DNA of 44,995 bases. Source: Colwellia sp. TT2012. Lineage in GTDB: Bacteria; Pseudomonadota; Gammaproteobacteria; Enterobacterales; Alteromonadaceae. The translations under genes and the position numbers were made by a program. The stretch's first letter is position 1, and each line of letters starts with the position of its first letter. Where the stretch lies: the NCBI RefSeq assembly GCF_001440345.1, contig NZ_LJYX01000018.1, positions 1 to 44,995 on the forward strand, given 5' to 3'. Below, piece by piece: positions 1 to 9,822 of this stretch. The notes under the pieces were generated by a model. That model had not been told where the DNA came from. It made no database searches and worked only from the letters and a program-made list of their open reading frames with translations.

Positions 1-80
1 AAGCGTTTTTGTTCTCCCCGAAAGGAAAACTATGTAAAACAACATTAATGTGAGTGTCCACACAAATTGCATGATAACTA

Positions 81-91
81 ATTGTTAAAGA
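81..91 (-). promoter_or_regulatory. rRNA operon leader boxA antiterminator
   Basis: Read on the minus strand this is TCTTTAACAAT, the boxA core of rRNA antitermination leaders. It is followed by TTGTGTGGACACTC, which resembles the conserved leader just before 16S rRNA in gammaproteobacteria. The 16S gene itself must lie left of the window. The two promoters upstream (right) on the same strand support the reading. Confidence 0.75.
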
Positions 92-159
92 AAAGAGGTC
101 TTAGTCGCATTCGCTAAGTACCTTCGCTCCTTGCTAACGTTGCCGTTTGCCCGAAGCAG

Positions 160-194
160 GATGCGCATTGTACGCCTCCGAGTTTTGATGTCAA
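160..194 (-). promoter_or_regulatory. rRNA operon promoter P2 (proximal)
   Basis: On the minus strand there is a perfect -35 TTGACA (189-194), a 16-bp spacer, and a -10 TACAAT (167-172). A GC-rich discriminator GCGCATCC follows, typical of stringently controlled rRNA promoters. The upstream DNA (195-230) is very AT-rich and could act as an UP element. Confidence 0.75.
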
Positions 195-334
195 CGTTTA
201 TTTTAATTAAAAGTTAAGTGTTTTAAAACACTTTAAAACGTTTGCTTAAGTTAGCTGATTTACCTTAATAAGGCAGAGATAACTTATCAAAACAGTTCGT
301 TGATGGTTCATTTTCCCTGAACCCCTTGGAACTG

Positions 335-369
335 GATGCGCATTCTATAGAGTTTTGAGTGTAGCACAA
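335..369 (-). promoter_or_regulatory. rRNA operon promoter P1 (distal)
   Basis: On the minus strand there is a -35 TTGTGC (364-369), a 16-bp spacer, a -10 TAGAAT (342-347) and the same GCGCATCC discriminator as in the proximal promoter. AT-rich DNA lies upstream (370-400). The two promoters are about 175 bp apart, the usual P1/P2 arrangement of an rrn operon. Confidence 0.65.
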
Positions 370-440
370 GCGTTAATTTTACTTTTTTGTTGGTTCGATT
401 ACAAATGACACATAAAGTACAAAATATTAACAACGTGAAG

Positions 441-463
441 AAAGTGTCAGCTTTCTTTACATG
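441..463 (+). promoter_or_regulatory. Shared dyad element upstream of subtilase
   Basis: AAAGTGT (441-447), an 11-nt spacer CAGCTTTCTTT, then ACATG. The right arm is degenerate relative to ACACT. The same arm-spacer-arm plan occurs upstream of both PEP-CTERM genes (5343-5369 and 13284-13310), in the same orientation relative to the gene. Likely an activator site; the binding protein is not in the window. Confidence 0.5.
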
Positions 464-587
464 TACCCGCATAACTACCCACAAAGAACAAAATCACACA
501 AAGACCTGCAAAAACAACCATATAAGGTCATAATATACAATATACAGCAAGGAATTCTGACTATTATTGCACTTTAAGCAAATATTT

Positions 588-615
588 ATGTAAACTTATT
601 TTACACTGTTTACAT
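588..615. repeat. Inverted repeat upstream of subtilase
   Basis: ATGTAAAC (588-595) and GTTTACAT (608-615) form a perfect 8-bp dyad with a 12-nt spacer. It lies between the shared dyad element and the sigma-54-like promoter. It could be a regulator site; the function is not known. Confidence 0.4.
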
Positions 616-691
616 TGTAGCAACTCCTTTGATCCTATACCTCACCCTTAAAGTACCAAAACAACACCACTTATTAACATTTGTGTAACAA

Positions 692-707
692 AGGCACTAT
701 TATTGCT
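692..707 (+). promoter_or_regulatory. Sigma-54-type promoter of subtilase gene
   Basis: AGGCACTATTATTGCT matches the -24/-12 consensus (GGCAC-N5-TTGC) with the required GG-N10-GC spacing. It ends about 104 bp before the start codon. Sigma-54 promoters need an enhancer-binding activator, and the dyad at 441-463 is a candidate site for it. Confidence 0.6.
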
Positions 708-810
708 TATATATTTTACTCGCTATTTTTCATTGCGCTTTTGCCAATGAAGATAAAGAAAGTGTAATAAATATACACAGCGAAGATATAACAATAAACC
801 GGAGATAAAT

Positions 811-3800
811 ATGTATTTTAAGAAATCCATAATTGGGAGTCTGATTACATTAGCACTCACTGCTGGCGCATCCAATGCAGTAGTAGCTAATGAAATTACT
901 GGCGATATCAGTAAGTTCAAATCAGTAGGTAGTGAAATTAATAGCAAACATAAAACTACAGGCTATATTATTCAATTAAGGGGTAAGACTGGTATTGCTC
1001 AAGCACAAGATATTGGTGAGCTGTTACCCACCAATCAATTAGTTGCAAATACAGGTAATCGCTACAACGCTTATACCCCTGCAATGAAAGCTTATACACA
1101 AGCAATGGAAAACAAACAAAAGCAAGTAGCAAGTTCAATTGACTCACTTGAAATTTTGCATTCTTTTAAACATACTTATAATGGTTTCACCGCCAAACTT
1201 AATGCTAAGCAAAAAGCACAATTAGAATCTCACCCTGATGTTATTGGTATATGGGAAGATGAATTACATGTGGTAAACACAGCAAACACTCCTGAATTCC
1301 TTGGTTTAACCGGGCCTGGTGGACAACACACCCTGAATATAAAAGGTGAAGGTGTCATTATCGGGGTTATCGATACGGGTGTATGGCCGGAAAACCCTAG
1401 TTTTGCCGATGATGGCTCATATTCAGATCCAGCCGACCTTGGTTGGCAGGGTACTTGTGATACCGGCACTGATTTAGAATTTAGCTGTAATAATAAATTA
1501 ATTGGTGCTCGTTATTTTGGTGCTAGCTTTAGCAGCCAATACGATATTCAATATAGCTTAGGGGAATTTGATTCTCCTCGTGATGCTGACGGTCATGGTA
1601 GCCATACGGCTAGTACTGCTGGTGGTAATGAAGGTGTAGCGGCTATACTTTCAGGAGCTCCAGCAGGTACAGTTTCAGGCATGGCACCTCGTGCTCGTAT
1701 TGCGGTATATAAGGTTTGTTGGAATAGCGACTATGTTAGTCCTGAAGGCAATAAAGAACGTGGTTGTTTCGGTGGCGATACTATGGCAGCAATCGATGCT
1801 GCGGTCACTGATGGTGTAGATGTAATCAACTACTCAATTGGTGGAAGTAAAACTGACTTAACAGTGCCTGCATCTGCAGCCATGTTAAATGCTGCCGCTG
1901 CTGGTGTCTTCGTTGCTGTTTCTGCAGGTAATAGTGGTCCTGATAAAGAAACTGTTGGTACTCCTGCTCCTTGGGTTACCAGTGTCGCAGCATCTACTTA
2001 TAATGGTACTTCTACTATTATTGGCAAAACACTTGATGTTACTTCTGGCACTCTAGCCGGAACTTCACTGATGTCAGTTCCTGCAGGTTTTGCTCCGGCA
2101 ACAGCAGGTCTTGCCGGTGAACTTGCTTTAGCAGAACCCGTTGAAGCCTGTAATGATGCACCTTTAACTAATGCAGATGAATTAGTTGGTAAAATAGCAC
2201 TTATTGCTCGTGGTTCATGTGCTTTTACTGAGAAGTTCATCAATGCGCAAAATGCTGGCGCCATAGGTGCACTTGTTTATACTTATGACGGCACCTCACC
2301 ATTTTCTATGGGTGGTGAAGATCCCGCAGTAACTATTACGGGTTCAATGATCTCCTTTGCTGATGGCCAAGCTTTGACAGCAAGTGTTCTTGCTGAAAGT
2401 ACTTCAGTAATCTTTACAGACACAGCGGCTTCTGGTGAAGTGGTTGAAGTGGGTAATACCATAGCGTCGTTCTCATCACGTGGTCCAAACTTAAACACTT
2501 ACGACATTATCAAACCAGATATTACTGCTCCTGGTGTTAAAATATTAGCAGCAACTACATCTGCACCAATGTTTGGTACACAAGGTGAGACATTTAAATA
2601 CCTGCAAGGTACATCTATGTCTAGCCCGCATATTGCAGGTTTAGCGGCGTTATTTAAAGAGTCGAATAGCTCTTGGACGCCTGCACAAATTAAATCAGCA
2701 ATGATGACAACCGCTCGTCAAGACTTAACGAAAGAAAATGGTACTACGCAAGCAGACCCATATGATTTTGGTTCTGGTCATGTAGCACCTGTTTCAGCTT
2801 TAGATCCAGGTTTATTGTTTGATATTAACCTTGCTGATTACCTAGCCTTCCTTTGTGGTCAAGATAAAGAAAGCTTTGTGGCTGGTTACAATACAACTTG
2901 TGCTGAACTAACAAGCACGGGCTTTAGTACTGATGCTAGTCAATTGAACTTACCATCAATCGCTATTGCCGAGTTACTTGAAGCTGAAACTATTTTCAGA
3001 ACAGTATCAAATGCAACGCTTGCAGCATCTTCTTACTCTGCAAAAATTGAAGCGCCTGCAGGTTTTGACGTAAGTATTCAAACGTTTGATGCCAATGGTG
3101 ATGAAACGCCAACAACGAGTTTAGATGTTGATGCCGACGGTAAAGCGAGTTTTGCCTTAACGTTCAGTAAAACAGAAACCACAGAACTTAATGCTTGGAA
3201 ATTTGGTGCTATTACTTGGACAGACAGTGCTGGTCACTCAGTACGTTTACCACTAGCAATTAAAGCGGTACCTACCGTTAAAATTGAAGTGCCGAAATTA
3301 ATCTCTGGCGATCTTAGACGTGGTCGTTTCCGCTTCCCAGTTAAGATGCTTTACTCTGGTAGAACAAGCATTAAACATGCCGGTTTAGTGGCACCATTTG
3401 GAACAGCTGGTACTGTTGAAGCAGACCCAGCTAAAGAGTTTGAATTCTTAGGTGCTGGTACTAACTACCATATGTTCCATATCCCAGCTGGCACTCAAGT
3501 AGCTCGTTTTAGCTTATCGGATGCTTTAGTAACAGAAGCAGATAGCGATCTTGATCTATACGTTTACCGTTGTGATAAATGGAATTGTATTCAAGTAGCG
3601 AACTCACTTAACGCGGGTTCAAATGAAAATGTTATATTAACTAACCCAGAGCCACGGGCAGATGTGAGTGTTGGTGATGTTTATCTAACTATGATTCATG
3701 GTTACTCAACAGGCACAGCCTCAGAAACTGATTACACTATGGTTGGTTGGATTGCAGATCAAGCTGAAAGCACTACTCGTGTTATCTCAAGCCGTAGAGC

Positions 3801-3936
3801 CATTACAGGTCGTTTTAATTACACTACTATTATGACGAGAGGTTTACCAACAGGTACTACTTATATGGGTGCGGTAACTTACTTTAATGCTGATGGAGAA
3901 GCTGAAGGTACTACTGTCCTTGAATTAAATAACTAG
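811..3936 (+). CDS. Secreted subtilisin-like serine protease (S8), PA insert
   Basis: Large exported subtilase of 1041 residues. A Sec signal peptide covers about residues 1-26 (ending AVVA|NEIT). An inhibitor_I9 propeptide follows (about 50-155), then the S8 domain with catalytic Asp188 (GVIDTGVWP), His262 (DGHGSHT), oxyanion Asn374 (AGNSGP) and Ser602 (GTSMSSPH). A protease-associated (PA) domain is inserted between Asn374 and Ser602. The C-terminal third is beta-rich, and residues of about 910-980 (SDLDLYVYRC) resemble a PPC domain, which is normally removed on maturation. The start is set by GGAG at 801-804. It probably degrades protein outside the cell. It is preceded by a sigma-54-type promoter and a dyad shared with the PEP-CTERM genes, so its expression may be linked to theirs. 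It has no operon partner. Confidence 0.93.
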   Translation: MYFKKSIIGSLITLALTAGASNAVVANEITGDISKFKSVGSEINSKHKTTGYIIQLRGKTGIAQAQDIGELLPTNQLVANTGNRYNAYTPAMKAYTQAMENKQKQVASSIDSLEILHSFKHTYNGFTAKLNAKQKAQLESHPDVIGIWEDELHVVNTANTPEFLGLTGPGGQHTLNIKGEGVIIGVIDTGVWPENPSFADDGSYSDPADLGWQGTCDTGTDLEFSCNNKLIGARYFGASFSSQYDIQYSLGEFDSPRDADGHGSHTASTAGGNEGVAAILSGAPAGTVSGMAPRARIAVYKVCWNSDYVSPEGNKERGCFGGDTMAAIDAAVTDGVDVINYSIGGSKTDLTVPASAAMLNAAAAGVFVAVSAGNSGPDKETVGTPAPWVTSVAASTYNGTSTIIGKTLDVTSGTLAGTSLMSVPAGFAPATAGLAGELALAEPVEACNDAPLTNADELVGKIALIARGSCAFTEKFINAQNAGAIGALVYTYDGTSPFSMGGEDPAVTITGSMISFADGQALTASVLAESTSVIFTDTAASGEVVEVGNTIASFSSRGPNLNTYDIIKPDITAPGVKILAATTSAPMFGTQGETFKYLQGTSMSSPHIAGLAALFKESNSSWTPAQIKSAMMTTARQDLTKENGTTQADPYDFGSGHVAPVSALDPGLLFDINLADYLAFLCGQDKESFVAGYNTTCAELTSTGFSTDASQLNLPSIAIAELLEAETIFRTVSNATLAASSYSAKIEAPAGFDVSIQTFDANGDETPTTSLDVDADGKASFALTFSKTETTELNAWKFGAITWTDSAGHSVRLPLAIKAVPTVKIEVPKLISGDLRRGRFRFPVKMLYSGRTSIKHAGLVAPFGTAGTVEADPAKEFEFLGAGTNYHMFHIPAGTQVARFSLSDALVTEADSDLDLYVYRCDKWNCIQVANSLNAGSNENVILTNPEPRADVSVGDVYLTMIHGYSTGTASETDYTMVGWIADQAESTTRVISSRRAITGRFNYTTIMTRGLPTGTTYMGAVTYFNADGEAEGTTVLELNN

Positions 3937-3995
3937 TCTTAGTTACTCATTGTTCAATGCTAACGCTATTTATGCGTTAGCTAAATAATATTAGC

Positions 3996-4029
3996 AAAGC
4001 CCATTTAAATCATTTAAGTGGGCTTTTTA
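3996..4029 (+). terminator. Intrinsic terminator after subtilase gene
   Basis: AAAGCCCATTTAAAT pairs with ATTTAAGTGGGCTTT, followed by a T-run. It lies 60 bp after the stop codon. Confidence 0.8.
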
Positions 4030-4213
4030 TTTGCCTTGCTATTAAATGGCTTCTTTTCTCAATCTACTACTAACCTTCTTTTCATTAGCTCTCAATATTT
4101 ACTTTTACAGTAGCCTAACTTTAAAATAGCTTAACCATGGCTGAAAATTTTAAACTTAAGCCATATCATATTCTACTAACGCCAACTCGGGATAAGAACA
4201 AAATAGCGATTGT

Positions 4214-4291
4214 CGTCATTACGGTAGTCATTTAAGCCGGAATCTATAGTTTAAGTGAATAGATTCCCGACAATAGACCTCGGGAATGACG
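4214..4291. repeat. Nested palindromic repeat (MITE/REP-like)
   Basis: Outer inverted arms CGTCATT (4214-4220) and AATGACG (4285-4291) enclose inner arms GGAATCTA (4239-4246) and TAGATTCC (4260-4267). Repeats with a CGTCATTCC/GGAATGACG outline are often dispersed in intergenic DNA of proteobacteria. The rest of 3937-4592 shows no gene that I can support. Copy number cannot be judged from one window. Confidence 0.5.
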
Positions 4292-4504
4292 AAACTATGG
4301 ACTTCCAAGCTTTCACATAGTAACGGAATAGCTTACAACAGGAGTAATGGTTGATAGCCCAGACAAGTTTAGCTGCTAAGTCTCAAGGGACTAGTGCATG
4401 CAATTAAGAAGGTTTAAAAATCAGAGGGGATGAAATAAGGAATATGGGGGGTTAACTTGATACTTTTAACTTGCTTGTACTTTGGCAAGATAAATAACAG
4501 GCAT

Positions 4505-4534
4505 AAAAAAGGCCTTACCTAAGTAAAGCCTTTA
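4505..4534 (-). terminator. Intrinsic terminator after PEP-CTERM gene
   Basis: On the minus strand AAAGGCTTTAC pairs with GTAAGGCCTTT, followed by a T-run, 60 bp past the stop codon of the gene at 4593-5138. Confidence 0.7.
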
Positions 4535-4592
4535 TTAATTAAATACCGAGTAATGATGATTGCACGATATTTAAAACACCACTAAGAGGAAA

Positions 4593-5138
4593 TTAGCTCT
4601 TTTTACGACGTGATGCTAAACCAGCAATAGCAGTTAAGAACAATACTAAGGTAGCAGGAGTAGGTACTACAGTTGCAGCACCAAAAGTAAGGGTTTCAGA
4701 GTAATATAGAACATCATTAGGACCGCCCCACACATCTGCATAATTTTCATTAATACTAGGTTCTGACCAATATGAAGAATCCACGATACTACCCGACCAC
4801 CCAAAAAAACCATCAAAATCAGTTAAATCATAATCTAAAGTTAATAAACCTAAAGAAATATCATTATGATCAAAGCTAGCTTCAAAAAGTGGGTTTTCCA
4901 AATTGTAATCAGTTAAATCTAACAGCTGAAAGCCGAAGAAAGTAAATGATTCAAAGTTTGCAACATAAGAAGTAGAAGCATCCCATACAGTTGCATTATC
5001 AATATTGATAGTGACATTACCAACAACCGAGCCATTATCAAGAATATCTTGGCTGATTAGCGTTGCATTTGCTGCACCAGTAAAGCTAAAAGCTAACGAT
5101 AGTGTGAATAAAGCGCGTAAAAATAATTTATTTAACAT
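4593..5138 (-). CDS. Small PEP-CTERM sorting-domain protein
   Basis: Exported protein of 181 residues with a signal peptide (about 1-26, ending GAANA|TLIS). Its C-terminal sorting signal (about 157-181) consists of VPTPA, a hydrophobic stretch and a final RRKKS. This tripartite tail is the hallmark of PEP-CTERM proteins, which exosortase (EpsH/XrtA) recognises and which are associated with exopolysaccharide. The middle is acidic and aromatic-rich (many D, Y, W, F) with no recognisable enzyme motif; it is probably a structural or matrix protein. No exosortase is encoded in the window. A sigma-54-type promoter and the shared dyad lie upstream, as for the other PEP-CTERM gene at 11924-13132. Confidence 0.85.
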   Translation of the reverse strand: MLNKLFLRALFTLSLAFSFTGAANATLISQDILDNGSVVGNVTINIDNATVWDASTSYVANFESFTFFGFQLLDLTDYNLENPLFEASFDHNDISLGLLTLDYDLTDFDGFFGWSGSIVDSSYWSEPSINENYADVWGGPNDVLYYSETLTFGAATVVPTPATLVLFLTAIAGLASRRKKS

Positions 5139-5250
5139 GTTACTTCCTATTTATATTATGGCTATTTTATTTTTATAGTATTAATAGCGGTGTTACTTAA
5201 GAAGTATTAAGCGACTAGTATAAGTAACTACCGACATTCCACTGTATAAA

Positions 5251-5266
5251 GCAATAATCACGCCTA
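5251..5266 (-). promoter_or_regulatory. Sigma-54-type promoter of PEP-CTERM gene
   Basis: On the minus strand TAGGCGTGATTATTGC has GG and GC exactly 10 nt apart, with TTGC intact at -12. The -24 half is weaker (GGCGT rather than GGCAC). It lies about 113 bp upstream of the start at 5138. Confidence 0.5.
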
Positions 5267-5342
5267 AATATTATTTACTCTAAATTACAATGACTTATCC
5301 AAACAATAACACTTAGTTAACCAGCGCTTAACAACTAAGCAT

Positions 5343-5369
5343 TCGAGTGTAAAAAAAACCGACACTCGA
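5343..5369 (-). promoter_or_regulatory. Shared dyad element upstream of PEP-CTERM gene
   Basis: Perfect 8-bp arms TCGAGTGT (5343-5350) and ACACTCGA (5362-5369) with an 11-nt spacer that reads CGGTTTTTTTT on the minus strand. The outer three bases of the arms differ from the copy at 13284-13310 but change in a paired way (TCG/CGA against AAA/TTT). The symmetry is therefore conserved, not just the sequence. Confidence 0.6.
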
Positions 5370-5529
5370 GTCAGTAAGCTAATAAAAAAGTAACTAATTG
5401 TCATTTTATAAATAATTTGCTAGCTTATGGTGACAAAAACAAAGCTATGCTTACAGCTTACTTAGCTCGATATAATGGCTATGCTATCCGTTGTACTATT
5501 AGCTATAAGTTACAGAATAAGGTTCGAAT

Positions 5530-6021
5530 ATGAGTATTAAAAAAACATCTTTCACTGGCATTTTATTAGCGGTAACACTAATTAGCTCATCGCTTATCAA
5601 CAGTGCTTACGCAAAAAATATCGCTATCTATCGTTGGATTGATAAAAATAACATTGTGAATTTTAGTCAAAACCTTCCTCAAGGATACGATTATACTGAG
5701 CTAAGCACTATATCGTCATTTAGAGCCTTATCAAAAGATGAAAGACAAGCACTTGCTGAAAAAGATAAACTGGCACAAGTCATTGCACAGCAAGAGACTC
5801 TTCAAGACGATATTACCGCAAAAAACAAAGCAACTTTTACAAAGAACTGCAAAGCTGCTCGACTTAATATTAAGATGTTAACTTCGTTAGACGATGTTCA
5901 TGTTAGTGAAGAAAAAAGCGATGGTAGCATAGGCAGTCGCCCATTAACGGCCGCTGAAAAGGCAGAAAAACTGACCTTAAGTAAAAAGCATGAAGGCCTT
6001 TACTGTAGTAAAAAAACATAG
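5530..6021 (+). CDS. Exported DUF4124-like protein
   Basis: Protein of 163 residues with a signal peptide (about 1-28, ending NSAYA|KNIA). Next comes a short beta motif, YRWIDKNNIVNFSQNLPQG (about 34-52), which fits the DUF4124 family, where W-D-x-x-G/N-x-V-x-(F/Y)-S is typical. The rest is helical and charged, with two cysteines (near 107 and 159) that could form a disulfide in the periplasm. The function of the family is unknown. The start is supported by AAGG at 5519-5522. The gene stands alone between the PEP-CTERM gene and clpB. Confidence 0.7.
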   Translation: MSIKKTSFTGILLAVTLISSSLINSAYAKNIAIYRWIDKNNIVNFSQNLPQGYDYTELSTISSFRALSKDERQALAEKDKLAQVIAQQETLQDDITAKNKATFTKNCKAARLNIKMLTSLDDVHVSEEKSDGSIGSRPLTAAEKAEKLTLSKKHEGLYCSKKT

Positions 6022-6117
6022 CCTCTCTAGTTAGTCCTACTTATCTAAGGCTAGTAGGACTAAGTACTGGCAACAAGGGATAATGATTCACTTAATTATT
6101 TACAAGCTGACAAAAGG

Positions 6118-8694
6118 CTATTGGTAGGTAAAGTTCAATTGATCCTCAACAACACTCACTAATATGGTACTGCCTTTGGCAAATTCACTACTGAGTATTT
6201 TTTGGGCTAATGGGTTTTCAACCATTTGTCGAATAGCACGTTTTAAAGGTCTTGCGCCAAAAACAGCATCGAAACCTGCGGCAGAAATTAGTGAAATTGC
6301 CTCATCAGTTATTTCTAAGTTGAGATCTTGTGCCGCTAATCTTTGTGCCAAAGCTTGAATTTGTATTTTAGCAATTTGTTTAATTTGTTCAGCGACCAGC
6401 GGATGAAAAACCACAGACTCATCAACACGATTAATAAACTCAGGCTTAAAGTATTGTCCTAAAATATTCATTACTTGTGTTTTCATTTGCTGATATTGAC
6501 TCTCACCGGCAAACTCTTGAATGATATCTGAACCAATATTTGAGGTCATAATAATAACAGTGTTTTTGAAATCAACGGTGCGACCTTTGCCATCCGTTAA
6601 TCTGCCATCATCGAGCACTTGTAATAGAATATTAAAAACATCAGGATGAGCTTTTTCTATTTCATCAAGTAAAATGACAGAATAGGGTTTTCTGCGTACC
6701 GCTTCGGTTAAATAACCACCCTCTTCGTAACCAACGTAGCCTGGTGGTGCACCAACTAAGCGTGCTACTGAGTGTTTTTCCATAAACTCAGACATATCTA
6801 CACGAATTAAAGCATCCGGAGAGTCAAATAAAAATTCGGCAAGTGCTTTGGTTAACTCAGTTTTACCAACCCCCGTTGGTCCTAAAAATAAAAAAGAACC
6901 GATTGGCTGGTTAGGATCGCTCAAACCGGCCCGAGCTCGTCTAATAGCATTAGCCACTGACGTAACTGCCTCATGCTGACCAATAACACTCTGGTGTAAG
7001 TCATCTTCCATATGTAATAACTTATCACGCTCTTGCTCTAACATTTTAGCAACTGGAATACCGGTAGCACGACTGAGTACATCAGCAATTTCAACTTCAG
7101 TTACTTTATTGGCTAACAAGGTCATTTCTTGCATTTCAGCTTGGCTAGCTAAATCTAATTGCTTTTCAAGCTCGGGTAATTTGCCGTATTGCAATTCAGA
7201 CATACGATTTAAATCACCGGTTCTTCTTGCCGCCTCAAGTTCAATACGTGCTTGTTCAAGTTCTTCTTTGATTGTGTGGGCACCATAAAGTGCTGCTTTT
7301 TCCGTGGTCCACACTTCATCTAATTCATCGTACTTTAGCTGTTTTTCGATAATTTGTTGCGAGATGATAGCCAAGCGCTTAATGGAAGCTTCATCTTCAT
7401 CTTTTGCTAATGCCCTTTGCTCAAGCTTTAACTGAATTAATCGTCGTTCAAGCCTATCAAGATCTTCTGGCTTAGAGTCCATTTGTAAACGAATGCTCGA
7501 TGCCGCTTCATCAATAAGATCAATGGCTTTATCCGGTAATTGTCTATCACTAATATAACGATGGGATAACGTTGCTGCCGCCACAATGGCAGGATCGGTA
7601 ATATTGACTGAATGGTGTAACTCATAACGCTCTTTTAGACCACGCAATATAGCAATAGTATCTTCAACACTTGGCTCTTCAACTAAGATTTTTTGAAAAC
7701 GTCGCTCAAGCGCAGCATCTTTTTCTATATATTTACGGTACTCATCAAGCGTAGTAGCGCCAACACAATGCAAGTCTCCACGGGCTAACGCCGGTTTTAA
7801 CATATTGCCCGCATCCATGGCACCATCAGCTTTTCCTGCACCGACCATAGTATGTAATTCATCGATAAATAGAATGACTTGACCTTCTTCTTTTGCCAAT
7901 TCATTCAGCACGGCTTTTAAACGCTCTTCAAATTCACCTCGATATTTTGCACCAGCAACCAGTGCTCCCATATCCAGTGATAATACCCGCTTATTTTTCA
8001 AACCTTCGGGCACTTCATGATTAACAATACGTTGGGCTAGACCTTCAACAATTGCCGTTTTACCAACACCGGGTAGCCCGATAAGAACTGGATTATTTTT
8101 AGTCCTACGCTGTAATACTTGCAATGTACGACGAATTTCATCATCACGACCAATAACGGGATCGAGCTTACCCTGCTCAGCGAGCTCGGTTAAATCAATG
8201 GTATATTTATTTAAGGCTTGGCGAACACCTTCAGCATTTTGTTCCTCAACCTTTTGACCACCACGAATATGTTCAATCGCCGACTTTATTCGTTGTTGAT
8301 TGGCCCCTAAGTCGATGAGAATTATTCCTAAGGTGCCTTTATCTTCGATAGCAGACAATATAAACATTTCTGAAGAAATATATTTATCAGACATTTTTTG
8401 TGCATGTTTATCACATAGGTTTAAAATTCGGCCTGAGGCCGCTGATAATTTAACGTCTCCGCCGCTACCTTCCACTTGCGCTAATGAAGCTAAGCCAGCT
8501 TCAATTTTCTGACGCAAAGAGCGTACATCAATACCAGCACTTTTTAACAAGGCAATAACAGAGTTACCGTTTTGATTGAGCAAGGCTAACATCAAATGAA
8601 TTGGTTCAATGAACTGATGATCTTTGCCTAAGGCAAGTGATTGTGCATCGGCTATGGATTCTTGAAATGATTGGGTAAAACGATCTAAGCGCAT
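6118..8694 (-). CDS. clpB: ATP-dependent disaggregase ClpB
   Basis: AAA+ hexameric chaperone that extracts and refolds aggregated proteins together with DnaK/DnaJ/GrpE in the cytoplasm. At 858 residues it is essentially the E. coli length (857). In order it has an N-terminal Clp_N domain, NBD1 with Walker [10 protein letters not shown] (about 206-214), a coiled-coil middle domain (about 410-525), NBD2 with Walker [10 protein letters not shown] (about 607-615) and a ClpB D2-small C-terminal domain. The start is fixed by AAGGAGAT just upstream. It lies downstream of pgeF on the same strand, 186 bp away, the rluD-pgeF-clpB order known from E. coli. The gap is large enough for its own heat-shock promoter (see 8767-8794). 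Confidence 0.98.
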   Translation of the reverse strand: MRLDRFTQSFQESIADAQSLALGKDHQFIEPIHLMLALLNQNGNSVIALLKSAGIDVRSLRQKIEAGLASLAQVEGSGGDVKLSAASGRILNLCDKHAQKMSDKYISSEMFILSAIEDKGTLGIILIDLGANQQRIKSAIEHIRGGQKVEEQNAEGVRQALNKYTIDLTELAEQGKLDPVIGRDDEIRRTLQVLQRRTKNNPVLIGLPGVGKTAIVEGLAQRIVNHEVPEGLKNKRVLSLDMGALVAGAKYRGEFEERLKAVLNELAKEEGQVILFIDELHTMVGAGKADGAMDAGNMLKPALARGDLHCVGATTLDEYRKYIEKDAALERRFQKILVEEPSVEDTIAILRGLKERYELHHSVNITDPAIVAAATLSHRYISDRQLPDKAIDLIDEAASSIRLQMDSKPEDLDRLERRLIQLKLEQRALAKDEDEASIKRLAIISQQIIEKQLKYDELDEVWTTEKAALYGAHTIKEELEQARIELEAARRTGDLNRMSELQYGKLPELEKQLDLASQAEMQEMTLLANKVTEVEIADVLSRATGIPVAKMLEQERDKLLHMEDDLHQSVIGQHEAVTSVANAIRRARAGLSDPNQPIGSFLFLGPTGVGKTELTKALAEFLFDSPDALIRVDMSEFMEKHSVARLVGAPPGYVGYEEGGYLTEAVRRKPYSVILLDEIEKAHPDVFNILLQVLDDGRLTDGKGRTVDFKNTVIIMTSNIGSDIIQEFAGESQYQQMKTQVMNILGQYFKPEFINRVDESVVFHPLVAEQIKQIAKIQIQALAQRLAAQDLNLEITDEAISLISAAGFDAVFGARPLKRAIRQMVENPLAQKILSSEFAKGSTILVSVVEDQLNFTYQ

Positions 8695-8766
8695 TTTTAT
8701 CTCCTTAATACCAAGTGGATTAATTAATCCAATTAGTATGACTTATTCCCCTAACGTATAGTTATG

Positions 8767-8794
8767 TTATAAGGCTAAAAGATTATTTTTCAAT
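8767..8794 (-). promoter_or_regulatory. Possible sigma-32 promoter of clpB
   Basis: On the minus strand ATTGAAA (8788-8794), a 12-nt spacer and GCCTTATAA (8767-8775) partly match the heat-shock consensus CTTGAAA-N(11-16)-CCCCATNT. The -10 part is weak. The position, about 75 bp upstream of clpB, fits. Confidence 0.3.
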
Positions 8795-8880
8795 GAAATT
8801 TGGATATTAGATTGATATAAAACAATAAGCTGTCGGTTAATTAACTAAAATATAAACCAGGGTAAATGATCTTTTGTAAA

Positions 8881-9822
8881 TTAACGCCGACAAATAACAC
8901 TCGCCATACGACCCGTTATTTGCTCCTTTCGATAGGAATAATATTGCTCTGTTGCTTGGTAGGTACATTCAGCTAAACATGAAATAGCAGTAACGCCCAA
9001 AGATTGTAACTGTAGTCGGGCAATTTTCTGTAAATCAGCCAAGTATTTACCACTAACTTGCTTTATGAAAGCATGATTAAAAATCACATCTTGCTGAGTA
9101 AACGCCTCTTTAACCTCACGACCCACTTCAAAAATATCTTTACCAATACAAGGGCCAAGCCAAGCAACCAGTTCAGCTGGCTTACTGTGCATTTTCTCTA
9201 GGGTTTTTTCAATAATATTCGCGGCTAATGGACGCCAACCACCGTGAATAGCAGCAATTTCACAGCCATCTTTATTGCTTAGTAGTATAGGCAGACAATC
9301 GGCAGTCATTATTGCCAAAGCAACATTTTTCTGACGAGTGATACTGGCATCGGCAGTTATTACCTGCCCATCTACGGTAGTAATTTCTACTACTCTATTG
9401 CCATGAACTTGCTCAAGCCACTGAATTTTAACTTCTTCGATTAACTGCTTACTTGGCGTAACTTGTTTATTGATCAATTGTTGGTTAATAAATTGCTTTA
9501 ACACATTGCGATGAGAAGTAACTTGCTCAGCATTATCGCCGACATGAAAAGCTAAGTTAAAGGCATCAAAAGGCGTGGCGGTTGAAACTTGCCCGTTTTT
9601 CTTTAGTGACAATGGCTGTTGTGGAGGAAGACGTGTTGTTTGTAGCGCGAGAACTTTATCGCTTACTTGAGATGAAGTGCCAGATGAGGACTTATGTTTA
9701 GTTCTAGAGGTAGGTAAAGCTGGCCAATTTACCCTCTCAAATGTAGAGTGGGTAAATTGAAATGGCTCATGTACACCATGAGCCAGTTTACTAGGACTAG
9801 TATTCGTATTCGTCTTTGGCAT
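8881..9822 (-). CDS. pgeF: Purine nucleoside phosphorylase/laccase-domain protein PgeF (YfiH)
   Basis: Cytoplasmic multicopper-oxidase-fold protein of the YfiH family (PgeF/FtsG/LACC1). Known members act on purine nucleosides and influence peptidoglycan amino-acid fidelity. Family motifs are WLEQVHGNRV, MTADCLPILL (Cys and Asp region), HGGWRPLAAN (the usual form is HAGWRGL) and GPCIG. I chose the ATG at 9822 (313 residues) over an upstream TTG at 9852. The ATG follows AAGAAG closely, and it leaves a 26-bp overlap with the end of rluD. The N-terminus is about 70 residues longer than in typical 240-250 residue members, rich in S, T and K and low in complexity. Confidence 0.88.
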   Translation of the reverse strand: MPKTNTNTSPSKLAHGVHEPFQFTHSTFERVNWPALPTSRTKHKSSSGTSSQVSDKVLALQTTRLPPQQPLSLKKNGQVSTATPFDAFNLAFHVGDNAEQVTSHRNVLKQFINQQLINKQVTPSKQLIEEVKIQWLEQVHGNRVVEITTVDGQVITADASITRQKNVALAIMTADCLPILLSNKDGCEIAAIHGGWRPLAANIIEKTLEKMHSKPAELVAWLGPCIGKDIFEVGREVKEAFTQQDVIFNHAFIKQVSGKYLADLQKIARLQLQSLGVTAISCLAECTYQATEQYYSYRKEQITGRMASVICRR

